A stretch of 64,000 nt of DNA from Ceratopteris richardii (taxonomy: Eukaryota; Streptophyta; Polypodiopsida; Polypodiales; Pteridaceae), in contig CM035422.1 in the NCBI GenBank assembly GCA_020310875.1, positions 50,749,607 through 50,813,606 of the forward strand, read 5' to 3'. The notes below the pieces were generated by a model. It made no database searches and was not told the DNA's origin. It saw only the letters and a program-made list of their open reading frames with translations. The position numbers and the translations under genes are program-made. Below are positions 24,690 through 33,207 of the stretch, in pieces (the stretch's first letter is position 1; the number at the start of each line of letters is the position of its first letter).

Positions 24690-26099
24690 AGGAGTACGTT
24701 GATGTATTTGCTTGGGACTACTCAGGTGAAAGATATAGACCCAGATGTATATCAGTATAGGATAAATTTAAAGAAAGATGCAGTTCTAGTTGTGTAGCAA
24801 AGATATCGGATGAATCCTAATTTTGCTAAGCAAGTTAAGGAAGAAATTGATAAGTTATTGGTGGTAGGATTTATCAAACTAGTTAATCAGGTCACATGGT
24901 TTTCTCCTATTATAGTGGTTCCTAAAAAGAATGGGAAGTTGAGAATTTGTATGGATTACCGAAAATTAAATGTAGCAACGATTACGGATCCCTTCCTTAT
25001 GCCATTTTGTGATGCACTATTGGATGCAGTAGCTGGACATGAGATGTATATTTTTTTGGATGGATTTTCAAGCTATAATCAAATTCCTATTGCTGAGGAG
25101 GATCAGCACAAAATTGCATTTCTTACAGAATCTAGTGCTTATGTGTTCACAATCATGAGTTTTGGATTGAAGAATGGACTGCCTTCTTTCAATTATGTGG
25201 CACATAAAGTTTTTGAACTTATTTGCAGGATTTCATGCAAGCTTTTGTGGATGAATTCTCAGTGTTTGGAAAGAAGATACAACATTTGATGCACTTGGAA
25301 CTCTTGCTTTGACAAATGCAAAAAATTTAGGATGGTGCTCAATCCATTCAAGAGTTTGATTGTTGTGAAGATTGGCATCTTATTAGGCCATGTTATTTCT
25401 CAAGATGGAATGGCTATTGATGTTAAAAAGATTGAAGCCATTAGGATAGCAAAAGCCCCGACAAATGTGAAAGAAGTAATGAGGTTTGTAGGTTAAATCA
25501 AGTGGCATGCTAGGTATTTGAGGTACTTGGCCAATATTTAATTACCTCTAACTCATTTGACAAAGAAAGATGTTCCATTTGTATAGACTAAAGCTAAAGA
25601 AAAAGCTTTCAGTTATTGAAGAAAATGGTTTCAATAGCACCAATTCTGCAGCCGCCAGATTGGTCTTTGCCTTTTCACATACTCCTTGATGCATTGGATG
25701 TAGTTGTAGGACTAGTGTTGATGCAGCAGAAAGAAAAAGGATGGTATAGAAGTGTTCTATGCTAGTAGGATGTTGTGCTCAGCTGAAAGGAATTATCCAT
25801 TAATTGAACGTGAAGCATTTGCAATGATATATGCTTAACCATTATTTTTTGGGTAATAAAGTTTTTTTTAATGTGGACCACCAAGCTTTGGTGTATCTGA
25901 TCAAGAAGCCTTTATTAAGAGGAAGATTGGCAAGGTGGATGCTTTTATTACAAGAATTTGATTTTGTTATTATTGATATTTCAGGCAAAGAGCATACAAT
26001 GGCTGATTATTTCAGTATATTAGAGTCAAGGGAAGCACCAATAGGAGTAAATGATGAGTTTCCAGATGCAAAGTTATTCAATGCTCAGATTGCTAACTG
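24690..26099 (+). pseudogene. E3 reverse transcriptase-RNase H remnant
   Basis: The longest open part (24,810-25,289) has FAKQVKEEIDKLLVVGFI, PIIVVPKKNGKLRICMDYRK and FLDGFSSYNQIPIA. The catalytic box reads AFVDEFSVFG, where FVDD is expected, so one catalytic Asp is Glu. VLNPFKSLIVV, LLGHVISQDGMAID and the tether VGQIKWHARYLRYL follow. RNase H (25,640-26,099) has VDHQALVYLIKKP and ends at the copia-2 LTR. Frame changes near 25,260 and 25,820 inactivate it. Confidence 0.82.
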
Positions 26100-26326
26100 T
26101 GATGATAGACGTCTACGAAAGCACGCGAACAACACAAGGAAGGAGAAGAAGCTTGGAGCACAACACTCAATATTGAATGTATTACTAGAGAATGTACAAA
26201 GATAAGTAGCCCATTAGGGAAATAGAAGTATATACAAGCCGGGAAAAAAAAACCTACTAAAGAGGGAAAAAAGTGCCCCGACGGTCCTAGTGTATTCACA
26301 CACATCACTACCTAAATATATCAACA
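26100..26326 (-). repeat. Copia-2 3' LTR
   Basis: The 227-bp segment runs from TGATGATAGAC to TATCAACA (TG...CA) and is followed by the C-rich run AATCCCCCCTGAG, a polypurine tract on the minus strand. The two halves match the two partial LTRs of copia-1. Confidence 0.7.
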
Positions 26327-26443
26327 AATCCCCCCTGAGAGTGATGTGGTGAACAAGGAGCTGGCACTCATGTATAAGGAAGTTCCAAGCTATGTGGAAA
26401 CCACTCCACAAAAGGAAGCAAGCCCAAAGCTTTGCGGAAAGCT

Positions 26444-27450
26444 TCAAACTTCTCCCAGGCAGAGCCTTCGTGAAAAGTTATGTAATGTTCTCCTACATGG
26501 GCACATATGCCAAGATGATCTCCCCAATAGAGAACCTCTCCTTGAAATAGTGATAATGCACCTCAATGTGCTTAGTGCCAGTATGTAACACAGGGTTCCT
26601 CGCAACAGCCAATTTGCTCTGACTTTCAGTGAAGATGGTGGTGGCAAAAGACTGACCAACACCCAAATCAGCCATAAGGTGTCCGAGCCACACACACTCA
26701 ACGGTCGCTCTAAAAACTGCCCTATACTCAGCCTCACAATTGGAAGTGGCCACAATCGGGTGCTTCTTGCTCAACCAAGATATACATGAGCTACCAAGCA
26801 TGAAGCAAAAGCCACTAGTGGACACACAAGTGTCATAGCAACCAACCCAATCAGAGTAAAAAAAAGCATGCAAATCTGGCGGTAGTGATCCCCCTTGGGA
26901 TAAAACAACCGAAGTAGCCGAGTACCACTCAAGTAGCGAAAGATGTGCTTAACCGCCTGCCAATGCTTGACTCTTGGGCAATGCATAAATCTACTCATCT
27001 GTGAGATAGAAAACTGAATATCTAGCCCAATAATGCATAAGTAAATCAAGCATCCAACAGCTTGCTGATAGAGAACAACATCAAATGCATCTCCAGCATC
27101 ATGAAGACTCAATCGTAAACCTGTCCACATAGGAGTGGCAATAGACTTGCAGTCTTCAAGGCCAAAACGTTGCAATAATGTGTCAATACATTTCATTTGA
27201 CACAAAGACATTCCACCATCAACTTGCATAAACGGAATGCCCAAATAGTGATGAAAATGCCCCAAATCAGACATCTCAAATGAGGCATGCAAATCATCCA
27301 TAAAATCAACAATATGCCTCTCATGAGGACCAATGAGCAGCATGTCATCAACATAAACCACAATGATCAGAGGTACATCATTAGCATGCTTAACATATAA
27401 GGTGCTTTCAATTGAACTGTTCTCAAAACCATGTGCAATCAGATAGGCAT
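26444..27450 (-). pseudogene. Copia-2 reverse transcriptase and RNase H remnant
   Basis: The minus strand gives MVYVDDMLLIGPHERH (catalytic YVDD intact), YLGIPFMQVDGG and a long open stretch to PRVKHWQAVKHIFRYLSGT, then in another frame FFYSDWVGCYDTCVSTSG, SCISWLSKKHPIVATSNCEA and KHIEVHYHYFKERF of RNase H. One frameshift near 26,870 separates them. Overall it is better preserved than copia-1. Confidence 0.82.
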
Positions 27451-27514
27451 ACGATACGACAGAGGTGCATCTAATTTTCTATCATGCAAAGTCTACACAA
27501 GACACATAGTTATG

Positions 27515-27870
27515 GGTATCCCTCTGCATGGTTGGCTAGTATATGCCTAATCTCTTCACTGTTTGCCATGTTCCATTCACATTTAGATGCGTTTTCCATT
27601 GATTTACATGTGCTTTTTGAAGCCACATCTCTTGTTTCTCTTCCTCCACACATCTCAAGAGTAACCCACTTGGATCTTGGTGGTATAAGATTCCAGCGAT
27701 GATGTGGAGATTTTTAGTCTTCCATAACTCCTGACTTTTGTTTGTACTGATCCCATGTTTAGGTCAGTATGTGAGGATAGGGATCAACTTTTCTACCCAT
27801 TGGGGACATACCTCACGATCGAAAAGATAAGTATTTGGTAGATCATCTGGTATTCCTATGGGGGGCTCTC
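27515..27870 (-). pseudogene. E4 fragment, part 2 (RNase H end to first integrase zinc module)
   Basis: The minus strand matches E5 at about 51,690-52,040: GIPDDLP near the right end, then a W..KLIPILT motif and the start of the first duplicated pre-integrase module. At its right end it adjoins E2, and with the piece at 45,490-45,665 it forms a continuous RNase H end across the E2 insertion. Confidence 0.75.
27866..27870. repeat. Left target-site duplication of E2 (CTCTC)
   Basis: CTCTC directly precedes the TGTTGC of the left LTR and recurs at 45,490-45,494 after the right LTR. Confidence 0.9.
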
Positions 27871-28533
27871 TGTTGCTCTAGCACAATGGTAAGTACCACG
27901 TTAAGAAGCTTCACCTCCTTAATGTCAATCCGAGGGAGAGGTAGGAGTGATATGAAGATCGTGAACGTGAGATGATGTGAGAGTGAAGGTGAGAAGCACG
28001 AAGATGCACACACACATACACACACACAATGAAGAGACAAGCAAGACACAATGGAAGGTGGGAGAATAGCTCTATTACTCAAGAACACTCTTACAAGCTC
28101 AAACTAGCTCTAATCTCTTCTTTACTCCAACAAGCTAACCTCAAAAATGAGCTCTCTAGCTCTTTTTATAGTTTCTAGACTAGTTTTGACCGGTTTCACA
28201 TCTAGTGACCGGCCTAGTTAAAAAATAAGTCCTAGATGCTATTTGGAAGGGTAAACGAAGTCTAAAAATAACGAAAATTGGTATGTGCACTCTACCTAAG
28301 CTCCTCAAGCTCGAGGACTCCTCGGCTTGCACAAAATGGAGCTATGGATTACAAAATGTGGTTTTCTATGATACATATGTTACAATTAGTGATAATAATC
28401 ACTGTTTGAATGTTTGGAGAATTAATAAGAAATATATTTGTTTGAAAAATTGATCCGCCTGGTTGATCCGCCTGGTTCCCTACTCCTTCTTTACATGCTT
28501 CCGTGGCGTCTGTGCCTCTGGCTGCTTCCAACA
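27871..28533 (-). repeat. E2 3' LTR
   Basis: It has TG...CA ends (TGTTGCTCTA to CTTCCAACA on the plus strand) and contains a (CA)n run at about 28,006-28,028 and a TATA box (CTATAAAAAG, minus strand) at 28,162-28,171. It matches the right LTR except at one position. Confidence 0.95.
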
Positions 28534-30257
28534 CCCCCCTCCCTCTCGCTTCTGTCGTCCCTGACAGAACCTTGTTGTGAGGTCTGCCGGATGTAGTTCT
28601 GTAGGAGGTCTTGAGCGAGGGTGTGCTCTGATATACGAATGCCTCGAGCTAGATCAGCCTCGAGTTTCTCCCAGTCGATAGGTTGTGGCTCGTCTGGTGG
28701 TGGGAGTTGATAATGTGTGGAGTACACCATTCGTTCACAGGCGAATAATTGCAATAAGTGTGTGGGCCTGCTTATAAATACCTCTGAATGGTACTCCCAA
28801 AAGCCGGTGGTGAACATTTCTTCGAATGTCTGCTTGTAACATGCCGGTAGATATTTGATCCTGCAGTGCCAGGCATAACACACCCGTAGCGATGGCGTTG
28901 TGCTCATATCATAGACTAAATCAAAGTTGCCATGCTCGAAGCCCGGGGTGTTTACATGGGGAGCCTTGATGCGTCGGAAGACTTTAAAGACCATCTGCAT
29001 CATGTCAAAGATTTTGACAGTCATGTGCGCGGCAACATCATCCATATGTTTTAACCTAGGGAGCCAGTGGCGGATCGTCGCCATCATGTAGCCTACTGTG
29101 GGTAACTCGATTGGTGGCCTGAAATAGGGATAGTTCAGCCAGTCTTGGCACTGCTTATTGTTCTCTACTTTAATGGCGAAGGCAGTCCAAGAGCGGCGTC
29201 GTGGGACTGGTCCCCAGCATGGGTTAAATTTTAAATGCAGCGACGCTTTTACCCATGTGCTCATCATCTCGGGATAGTTTTGCAATAAATCTCTGCGCCA
29301 GTCTGGTTGAAGGATTTCACCTCTCTGCGCCCTTGGTGGCAAGTCCTCTGGCTCGAATTGAGTGGCATGCGTTGGTTTCATACCTGTTTCTTTCTCTATG
29401 GTTAACTGGTATTCGGCCATTAACATGAAGTACGGTTTATATTGGAGCTCATGCCCAGATATGTATCGTCGCGGGGCCAATTGAGCAAAGAATGGTGACT
29501 GTAAAATTTTCTCTTCAATTATGGCCATGGCATGTAGCTGTGCCTCTACTCTGGCCGAGTGTGTCGTTCCGAGTTCTTCCACTGTCTTCATCCACGCGGG
29601 GGTAGGTAATTCATAAGTCATCTGGCCTTCAGCCGTGACACGTCCGCCTGGGATGGGTATCGGTTCGTATGCCTCTTCAAATGTCTCCTCCACCGGGATA
29701 GTGACGGTTTCTTCCTCAGCTGGTAGCTCAGGTGGGGAGTCTGGCCTTGGTGGTGCTTCATAGACAGCAATTCTAGAATCAAGATTTATTACCTGGGCCC
29801 GGAGTGCGTTGAGTTCCTCTAAAATTTCAGGGGCAGGGTCCACAGGTGCTGGTAATTCTGCTGCTACTTGTACTTGTTGTGTTGCTGGTTCTCTGAGCTG
29901 TAGCAGCTTGTGATCTTCCTTTAACTTTTGATGTTCTTTGTTCATACGATCATAGTCCTCGAGCAATCTAGCATGGTCGTCTAGCAACATCCGCATCGAC
30001 TCGGATGGGATTGCCTTGAATCTGCTCGGACTTAGTGGCTGTTCTGGATGATCTAAAGCCGCCTCCAAGTTTTCTCTATTCTGCGCTTGGAGTCTCACAT
30101 TCTCCTCCTGGGCTACGGCTAAGTGTCTTCTTAGTAAGCCCATATTTCTAGTAAGCGTTGCATTGCGGACGGTCTGGGCTCGAAGTAGGTTGTCCAAATC
30201 CGCGGTGGCCTCTTTTGTTTTCTCCTCACTTTCTAGTTCTAATTTGTGATAGGCCTC
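28491..30257 (-). CDS. E2 downstream ORF, part after the stop (coiled coil and C-terminal domain)
   Basis: This is the same frame as 30,258-32,978, separated by one TGA, so it is probably the C-terminal part of one protein of about 1,494 codons. It starts with a coiled coil (about the first 150 codons, with heptad-like L and E/K/Q patterns), then an acidic Pro-rich linker, then a globular domain of about 330 residues. That domain has PVPRRRSW, WLNYPYF, AAHMTVKIFDMMQMVFKVF and KYLPACYKQTFEEMF, and is recognisable in E1, E5 and E6. The frame runs through the polypurine tract and ends 43 bases inside the 3' LTR (GVGSSQRHRRHGSM). No transmembrane segment is visible. Function unknown. Confidence 0.8.
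   Translation of the reverse strand, partial: EAYHKLELESEEKTKEATADLDNLLRAQTVRNATLTRNMGLLRRHLAVAQEENVRLQAQNRENLEAALDHPEQPLSPSRFKAIPSESMRMLLDDHARLLEDYDRMNKEHQKLKEDHKLLQLREPATQQVQVAAELPAPVDPAPEILEELNALRAQVINLDSRIAVYEAPPRPDSPPELPAEEETVTIPVEETFEEAYEPIPIPGGRVTAEGQMTYELPTPAWMKTVEELGTTHSARVEAQLHAMAIIEEKILQSPFFAQLAPRRYISGHELQYKPYFMLMAEYQLTIEKETGMKPTHATQFEPEDLPPRAQRGEILQPDWRRDLLQNYPEMMSTWVKASLHLKFNPCWGPVPRRRSWTAFAIKVENNKQCQDWLNYPYFRPPIELPTVGYMMATIRHWLPRLKHMDDVAAHMTVKIFDMMQMVFKVFRRIKAPHVNTPGFEHGNFDLVYDMSTTPSLRVCYAWHCRIKYLPACYKQTFEEMFTTGFWEYHSEVFISRPTHLLQLFACERMVYSTHYQLPPPDEPQPIDWEKLEADLARGIRISEHTLAQDLLQNYIRQTSQQGSVRDDRSEREGGVGSSQRHRRHGSM
28534..28547 (-). other. Polypurine tract of E2
   Basis: On the minus strand GAGAGGGAGGGGGG directly precedes TGTTGG of the 3' LTR. 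It primes plus-strand synthesis and here is also coding, in the downstream ORF. Confidence 0.92.
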
Positions 30258-32978
30258 TCATAAATCTTGGTATCGGCTGTTCAGTGAGGCGTTCTCAATT
30301 GATAACGAATTAAGCTGCGTTTGTAATTCATTCGTCGTTTTCTGCAGCTGTTGATAGTTGGTGCCGAGTGATGCAAACTCATCGCGGACTTGCGTCATGC
30401 ATGTGAACATGTGTTGAAATGCGGTGTCTATGGTGGGCGATAGTAGTAGTGAAGTGCTAAATGAGGATGCAGTGGGAGTAGATGCAGTGGGAATGGGAAG
30501 TGGGGTTGGGACAGTGGATGCAGTGGTGATTGTGGAAAATTGTGAAGTGCCTAAATATGAGGGTGCTGTGAGTGGAGTGGGTGGTGGTGAGGTGGATGGT
30601 GATATGTCCATGCCATTGGACGTGTTTAGTGTTGTGACTGTGAAAAGTGGTGTGATTGTGGGTGGTTGTGTAGGTGTGAATACGGGATTTACAAATGTAG
30701 AGTAGTTTACAGGGGGGATGGTTGGAGTGGCTTGGTGACACGGGGAAATAGGGGTTATGGTAGGTTGGGGAGGTGAGACTGGTGAGAAGGTTAGTGGGGT
30801 TAGAAAGGGGAATGGGGTGCTTAGAGGTGGGGGAAACGCGGGGAAAGAGGAAGGGGTGAAGGGGTTAACATGTAGATACGAAGGATTGGGTGTGGGCATG
30901 GTGGTATGAATGGGTAAGGCGAAGGGTGTGGCTATGTTGCCTTGTACAGGTGTGGATGTGGGGGAAGCAGGTGGGTGTGTGGGGGATACGGGATGGGTTG
31001 GTGAAAGATGAGGTGAGAGAGGAGTGGAAGGGGTGGATGTTATTTCGAGGATAGTAGTGGTATGTACAACAGTGGTACGTGGTGGGGAATCTACAAGGAT
31101 GGGTTTTGCGGTCAATGAACTTTCGGGTGCGAGGCGTGCCTCCCTGGCTTGTGCTGAAGACTGAGCTCCTGTTGGTACGCGAATATATTCTCCGGGTTTT
31201 GAAAGTAGTCGCACTCGGCGGGGGTCAAACTGTGGTAGTTGCTTTCTTTGTAAAAACCTGAGTGCTTCATGGGAGCCTACTGATTTGACTAATTCTCTGA
31301 ACCCTCTGATGTATGCGTCTTCGAATCCTCCGGAGATGAGTTCCTGTTCAATTAATGCCTGGCTCTCCTCTTCAGTTAACTTCTTCCGTGTCCAGACTTT
31401 CTCCATCGTTCGATATAATTTCTTTATGGCCAGCGTGTACGCTGCGGCTTCAAAAGTCTCATCTTCATAGGTGCTGGTGTCGCCATGTGCGTCAGTTTGT
31501 TGGCCTTGGCCCTCTGTCTGTCCGTCATGTGAGCCCTGGCTGGCTTCATCGTCGCCTTCCTCGTCGTCTGTTTCGGTTCTTTCTTCTTCAGAGCTCGACA
31601 CAGCTTGTCCCTGTGGCAGATCTCGTGGTGTGGTAGGGTAGCTGGGACGTTCATATTCCTGGGAGAACAGTTGTGCTTCTGAATACTGGAATTCGTTTGA
31701 GAATGCATCAGGCATCTCAAAATCAAATGTCGTGTTTATTGGGTCGGCCTCCATATGTGGTATCGGGAAAGAAAACGCTTCCGCACCAATAGTGGTGGGA
31801 GCTTCTGCTGTTGTGGTGGTGGATTCTGTGGTGGCAGCTGCCTGAGGTGCAGCGGTACTAGTGGTGCCCTCCGTAACCACTGGTCTGGACAACCTTATGC
31901 GAATAGGTTGTACTGTGGGAGCAGCTTCTGTCTGTGGTCTCTCTGGAGAGGGTTGTGGTGATGGCGACTCTGGCACTTGAAGGCAGGGGATGGTGCCTCG
32001 CATGCGCTTGCCTGCCCGTGTTCGACTGGGCTTCTTGGCTTTCTTCGTTGTGCCCTTGAATGCCTTCAGTTCTTCTCCTGTTAATGCACGCTCGATGGGC
32101 AAGTCATAAGCTAAGCACATATAAACAATTCTGGTCAGCGCACAACATCCATTAAGCACCTTCTTGCGCTCCCATCTGTGTTGTGCCAGATACATTTGAT
32201 CTATGATCCAACTTGCCAGATCAACAGTTTGAGGTCCCGTGCATGCCAAATACAATCCGAACCAGATTCGTTTATGGGGCATAGTAAATCTGTCCTGAGC
32301 TGGGAATGCGAAATGTTGCATGCATATCCTTAGTGGCTTTGACAGCTCAGGGGTAATGGCAGAGATCTCCTCCCACTTCGTGACGTCCCCACGTTTCATC
32401 GGTTCTGGAATTAATCTCTCTCGATCTGTGGGTGTGTGGGTTCCATGAATCTTGATGGTTGCTCTGATTAAGTCCTTAGAGAGATAAAATCTCTTGTAAG
32501 GTGGATCATCCACTAGAGTAGGCAATATGAAGGTTCCTGGGATGTCCTTATTTTCTGATGCCAGCAGGGTAGTGATTAAGTAATAGCACCTGTAAAAATC
32601 CGGTTTGGGCAGGGGGTCACTGAAATACTCTGTGAAGCCTGCTCTGGCCCAAACATGAGTTAAATCCTGGGTGCTCTGTAGGGCTTCAAACTCTCGGGAG
32701 AAAAACTGGTATTTTCCCCATGTGCGGTCATCAAATGTCAGAGAGGATTCAAATATAAAGTCCGCGTCCGCAAGGGGTCCTGCGAGGCCCTGAAACCAAT
32801 GAGAGTTCCTGTGAATTTTTTCGGTGTAGCCCATGGGTGGGTTGTCGATAGGCATTGGCCCTGGAAATCCCTGAAATTCCGGCGGTGGGGCAGTCGGGTG
32901 GGATTCTGCGCGTAGCACGTTGAGTGGTACTGCCGCTACACTGGGGCCTGCTCCTGATGTTCCTTCGTCGGTTTGCAT
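30258..32978 (-). CDS. E2 downstream ORF, N-terminal part (906 codons)
   Basis: The ATG at 32,976-32,978 is conserved with E1 and lies about 30 bases after a likely splice acceptor. Residues about 40-300 form a globular domain (HWFQGLAGPLADADF, KPDFYRCYY, WIIDQMYLAQHRWERKK, CCALTRIVYMCLAYDL) also found in E5 (HKKFLNGSVALTILIYHALG). A basic nuclear-signal-like stretch follows at 311-328 (TKKAKKPSRTRAGKRMRG), an acidic part at 464-480, a helical block at 505-600, a Pro/Ser/Thr-rich section at 620-845, and the start of a coiled coil from 862. The TGA at 30,258-30,260 aligns with a Cys codon (TGT) in E1. No signal peptide or membrane span is visible, so an envelope role is not supported. It resembles, at most remotely, the extra plant-transposon protein of Athila elements. 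Confidence 0.82.
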   Translation of the reverse strand: MQTDEGTSGAGPSVAAVPLNVLRAESHPTAPPPEFQGFPGPMPIDNPPMGYTEKIHRNSHWFQGLAGPLADADFIFESSLTFDDRTWGKYQFFSREFEALQSTQDLTHVWARAGFTEYFSDPLPKPDFYRCYYLITTLLASENKDIPGTFILPTLVDDPPYKRFYLSKDLIRATIKIHGTHTPTDRERLIPEPMKRGDVTKWEEISAITPELSKPLRICMQHFAFPAQDRFTMPHKRIWFGLYLACTGPQTVDLASWIIDQMYLAQHRWERKKVLNGCCALTRIVYMCLAYDLPIERALTGEELKAFKGTTKKAKKPSRTRAGKRMRGTIPCLQVPESPSPQPSPERPQTEAAPTVQPIRIRLSRPVVTEGTTSTAAPQAAATTESTTTTAEAPTTIGAEAFSFPIPHMEADPINTTFDFEMPDAFSNEFQYSEAQLFSQEYERPSYPTTPRDLPQGQAVSSSEEERTETDDEEGDDEASQGSHDGQTEGQGQQTDAHGDTSTYEDETFEAAAYTLAIKKLYRTMEKVWTRKKLTEEESQALIEQELISGGFEDAYIRGFRELVKSVGSHEALRFLQRKQLPQFDPRRVRLLSKPGEYIRVPTGAQSSAQAREARLAPESSLTAKPILVDSPPRTTVVHTTTILEITSTPSTPLSPHLSPTHPVSPTHPPASPTSTPVQGNIATPFALPIHTTMPTPNPSYLHVNPFTPSSFPAFPPPLSTPFPFLTPLTFSPVSPPQPTITPISPCHQATPTIPPVNYSTFVNPVFTPTQPPTITPLFTVTTLNTSNGMDISPSTSPPPTPLTAPSYLGTSQFSTITTASTVPTPLPIPTASTPTASSFSTSLLLSPTIDTAFQHMFTCMTQVRDEFASLGTNYQQLQKTTNELQTQLNSLSIENASLNSRYQDL

Positions 32979-33005
32979 GGTGATTGGTGCGCTAGTGAGA
33001 AAGAT

Positions 33006-33026
33006 CTGCTACAAAAGATTAACACA
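33006..33026 (-). other. Candidate 3' splice site before the E2 downstream ORF
   Basis: On the minus strand TGTTAAT, then CTTTTGTAG/CAG, lies about 30 bases before the ATG at 32,978 and is identical in E1. Candidate donors near the start of the leader are GGAAG/GTAAAA (about 44,745) and GATG/GTAAGA (about 44,775). A spliced downstream mRNA is inferred. Confidence 0.45.
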
Positions 33027-33207
33027 TTAGCATGGAAATTAATTATGATCCCATTAAAGTGAGACCGCAATCCCTTTCCATAACTGATGCGTAACCCGTG
33101 TAGCCAAGTGCTGTGATGTGATAGATGCAAAGTTCTTGCAGCACTAGTGCAGGTCTCTAGACACCTACGTGTTTCAGATCATGCATACATTTCTTGATGA
33201 GATGAGA

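Larger units (their letters stand above)
21565..26099 (+). mobile_element. E3: truncated Ty3/gypsy element of a second lineage
   Basis: The order is putative 5' LTR, leader, gag, a zinc-binding motif, reverse transcriptase and RNase H. It is cut off in RNase H by copia-2, so integrase and the 3' LTR are absent. Its reverse transcriptase (VGQIKWHARYLRYL, FVDEF) is clearly unlike that of E1/E2/E5. No protease DSG motif is visible between gag and reverse transcriptase, which suggests an internal deletion near 24,600-24,660. Confidence 0.8.
26100..27500 (-). mobile_element. Copia-2: deleted relative of copia-1
   Basis: The minus strand retains a 3' LTR, purine tract, RNase H and most of the reverse transcriptase, then jumps at 27,450/27,451 from a point matching copia-1 at about 16,440 to a point matching about 17,010, an internal loss of about 570 bases. 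The 5' half of the element is missing; at about 27,500 the sequence changes to gypsy fragment E4. Confidence 0.8.

Noticed and set aside
27997-28034. (CA)n runs in the LTRs of E2, E1 and E5 as independent microsatellites
   Set aside because: They are part of the LTR and are conserved with it; there is no sign of separate origin.
30424-30741. Plus-strand open frame opposite the downstream ORF, and a similar one at 12,731-13,042
   Set aside because: These are antisense shadows of the Pro/Ser/Thr-rich repeats, Val/Gly-rich by complementarity, with no independent support.
28491-32978. Downstream ORF as an envelope gene
   Set aside because: No signal peptide or membrane segment is visible; the Pro/Ser/Thr-rich and coiled-coil layout is not enough for that claim.
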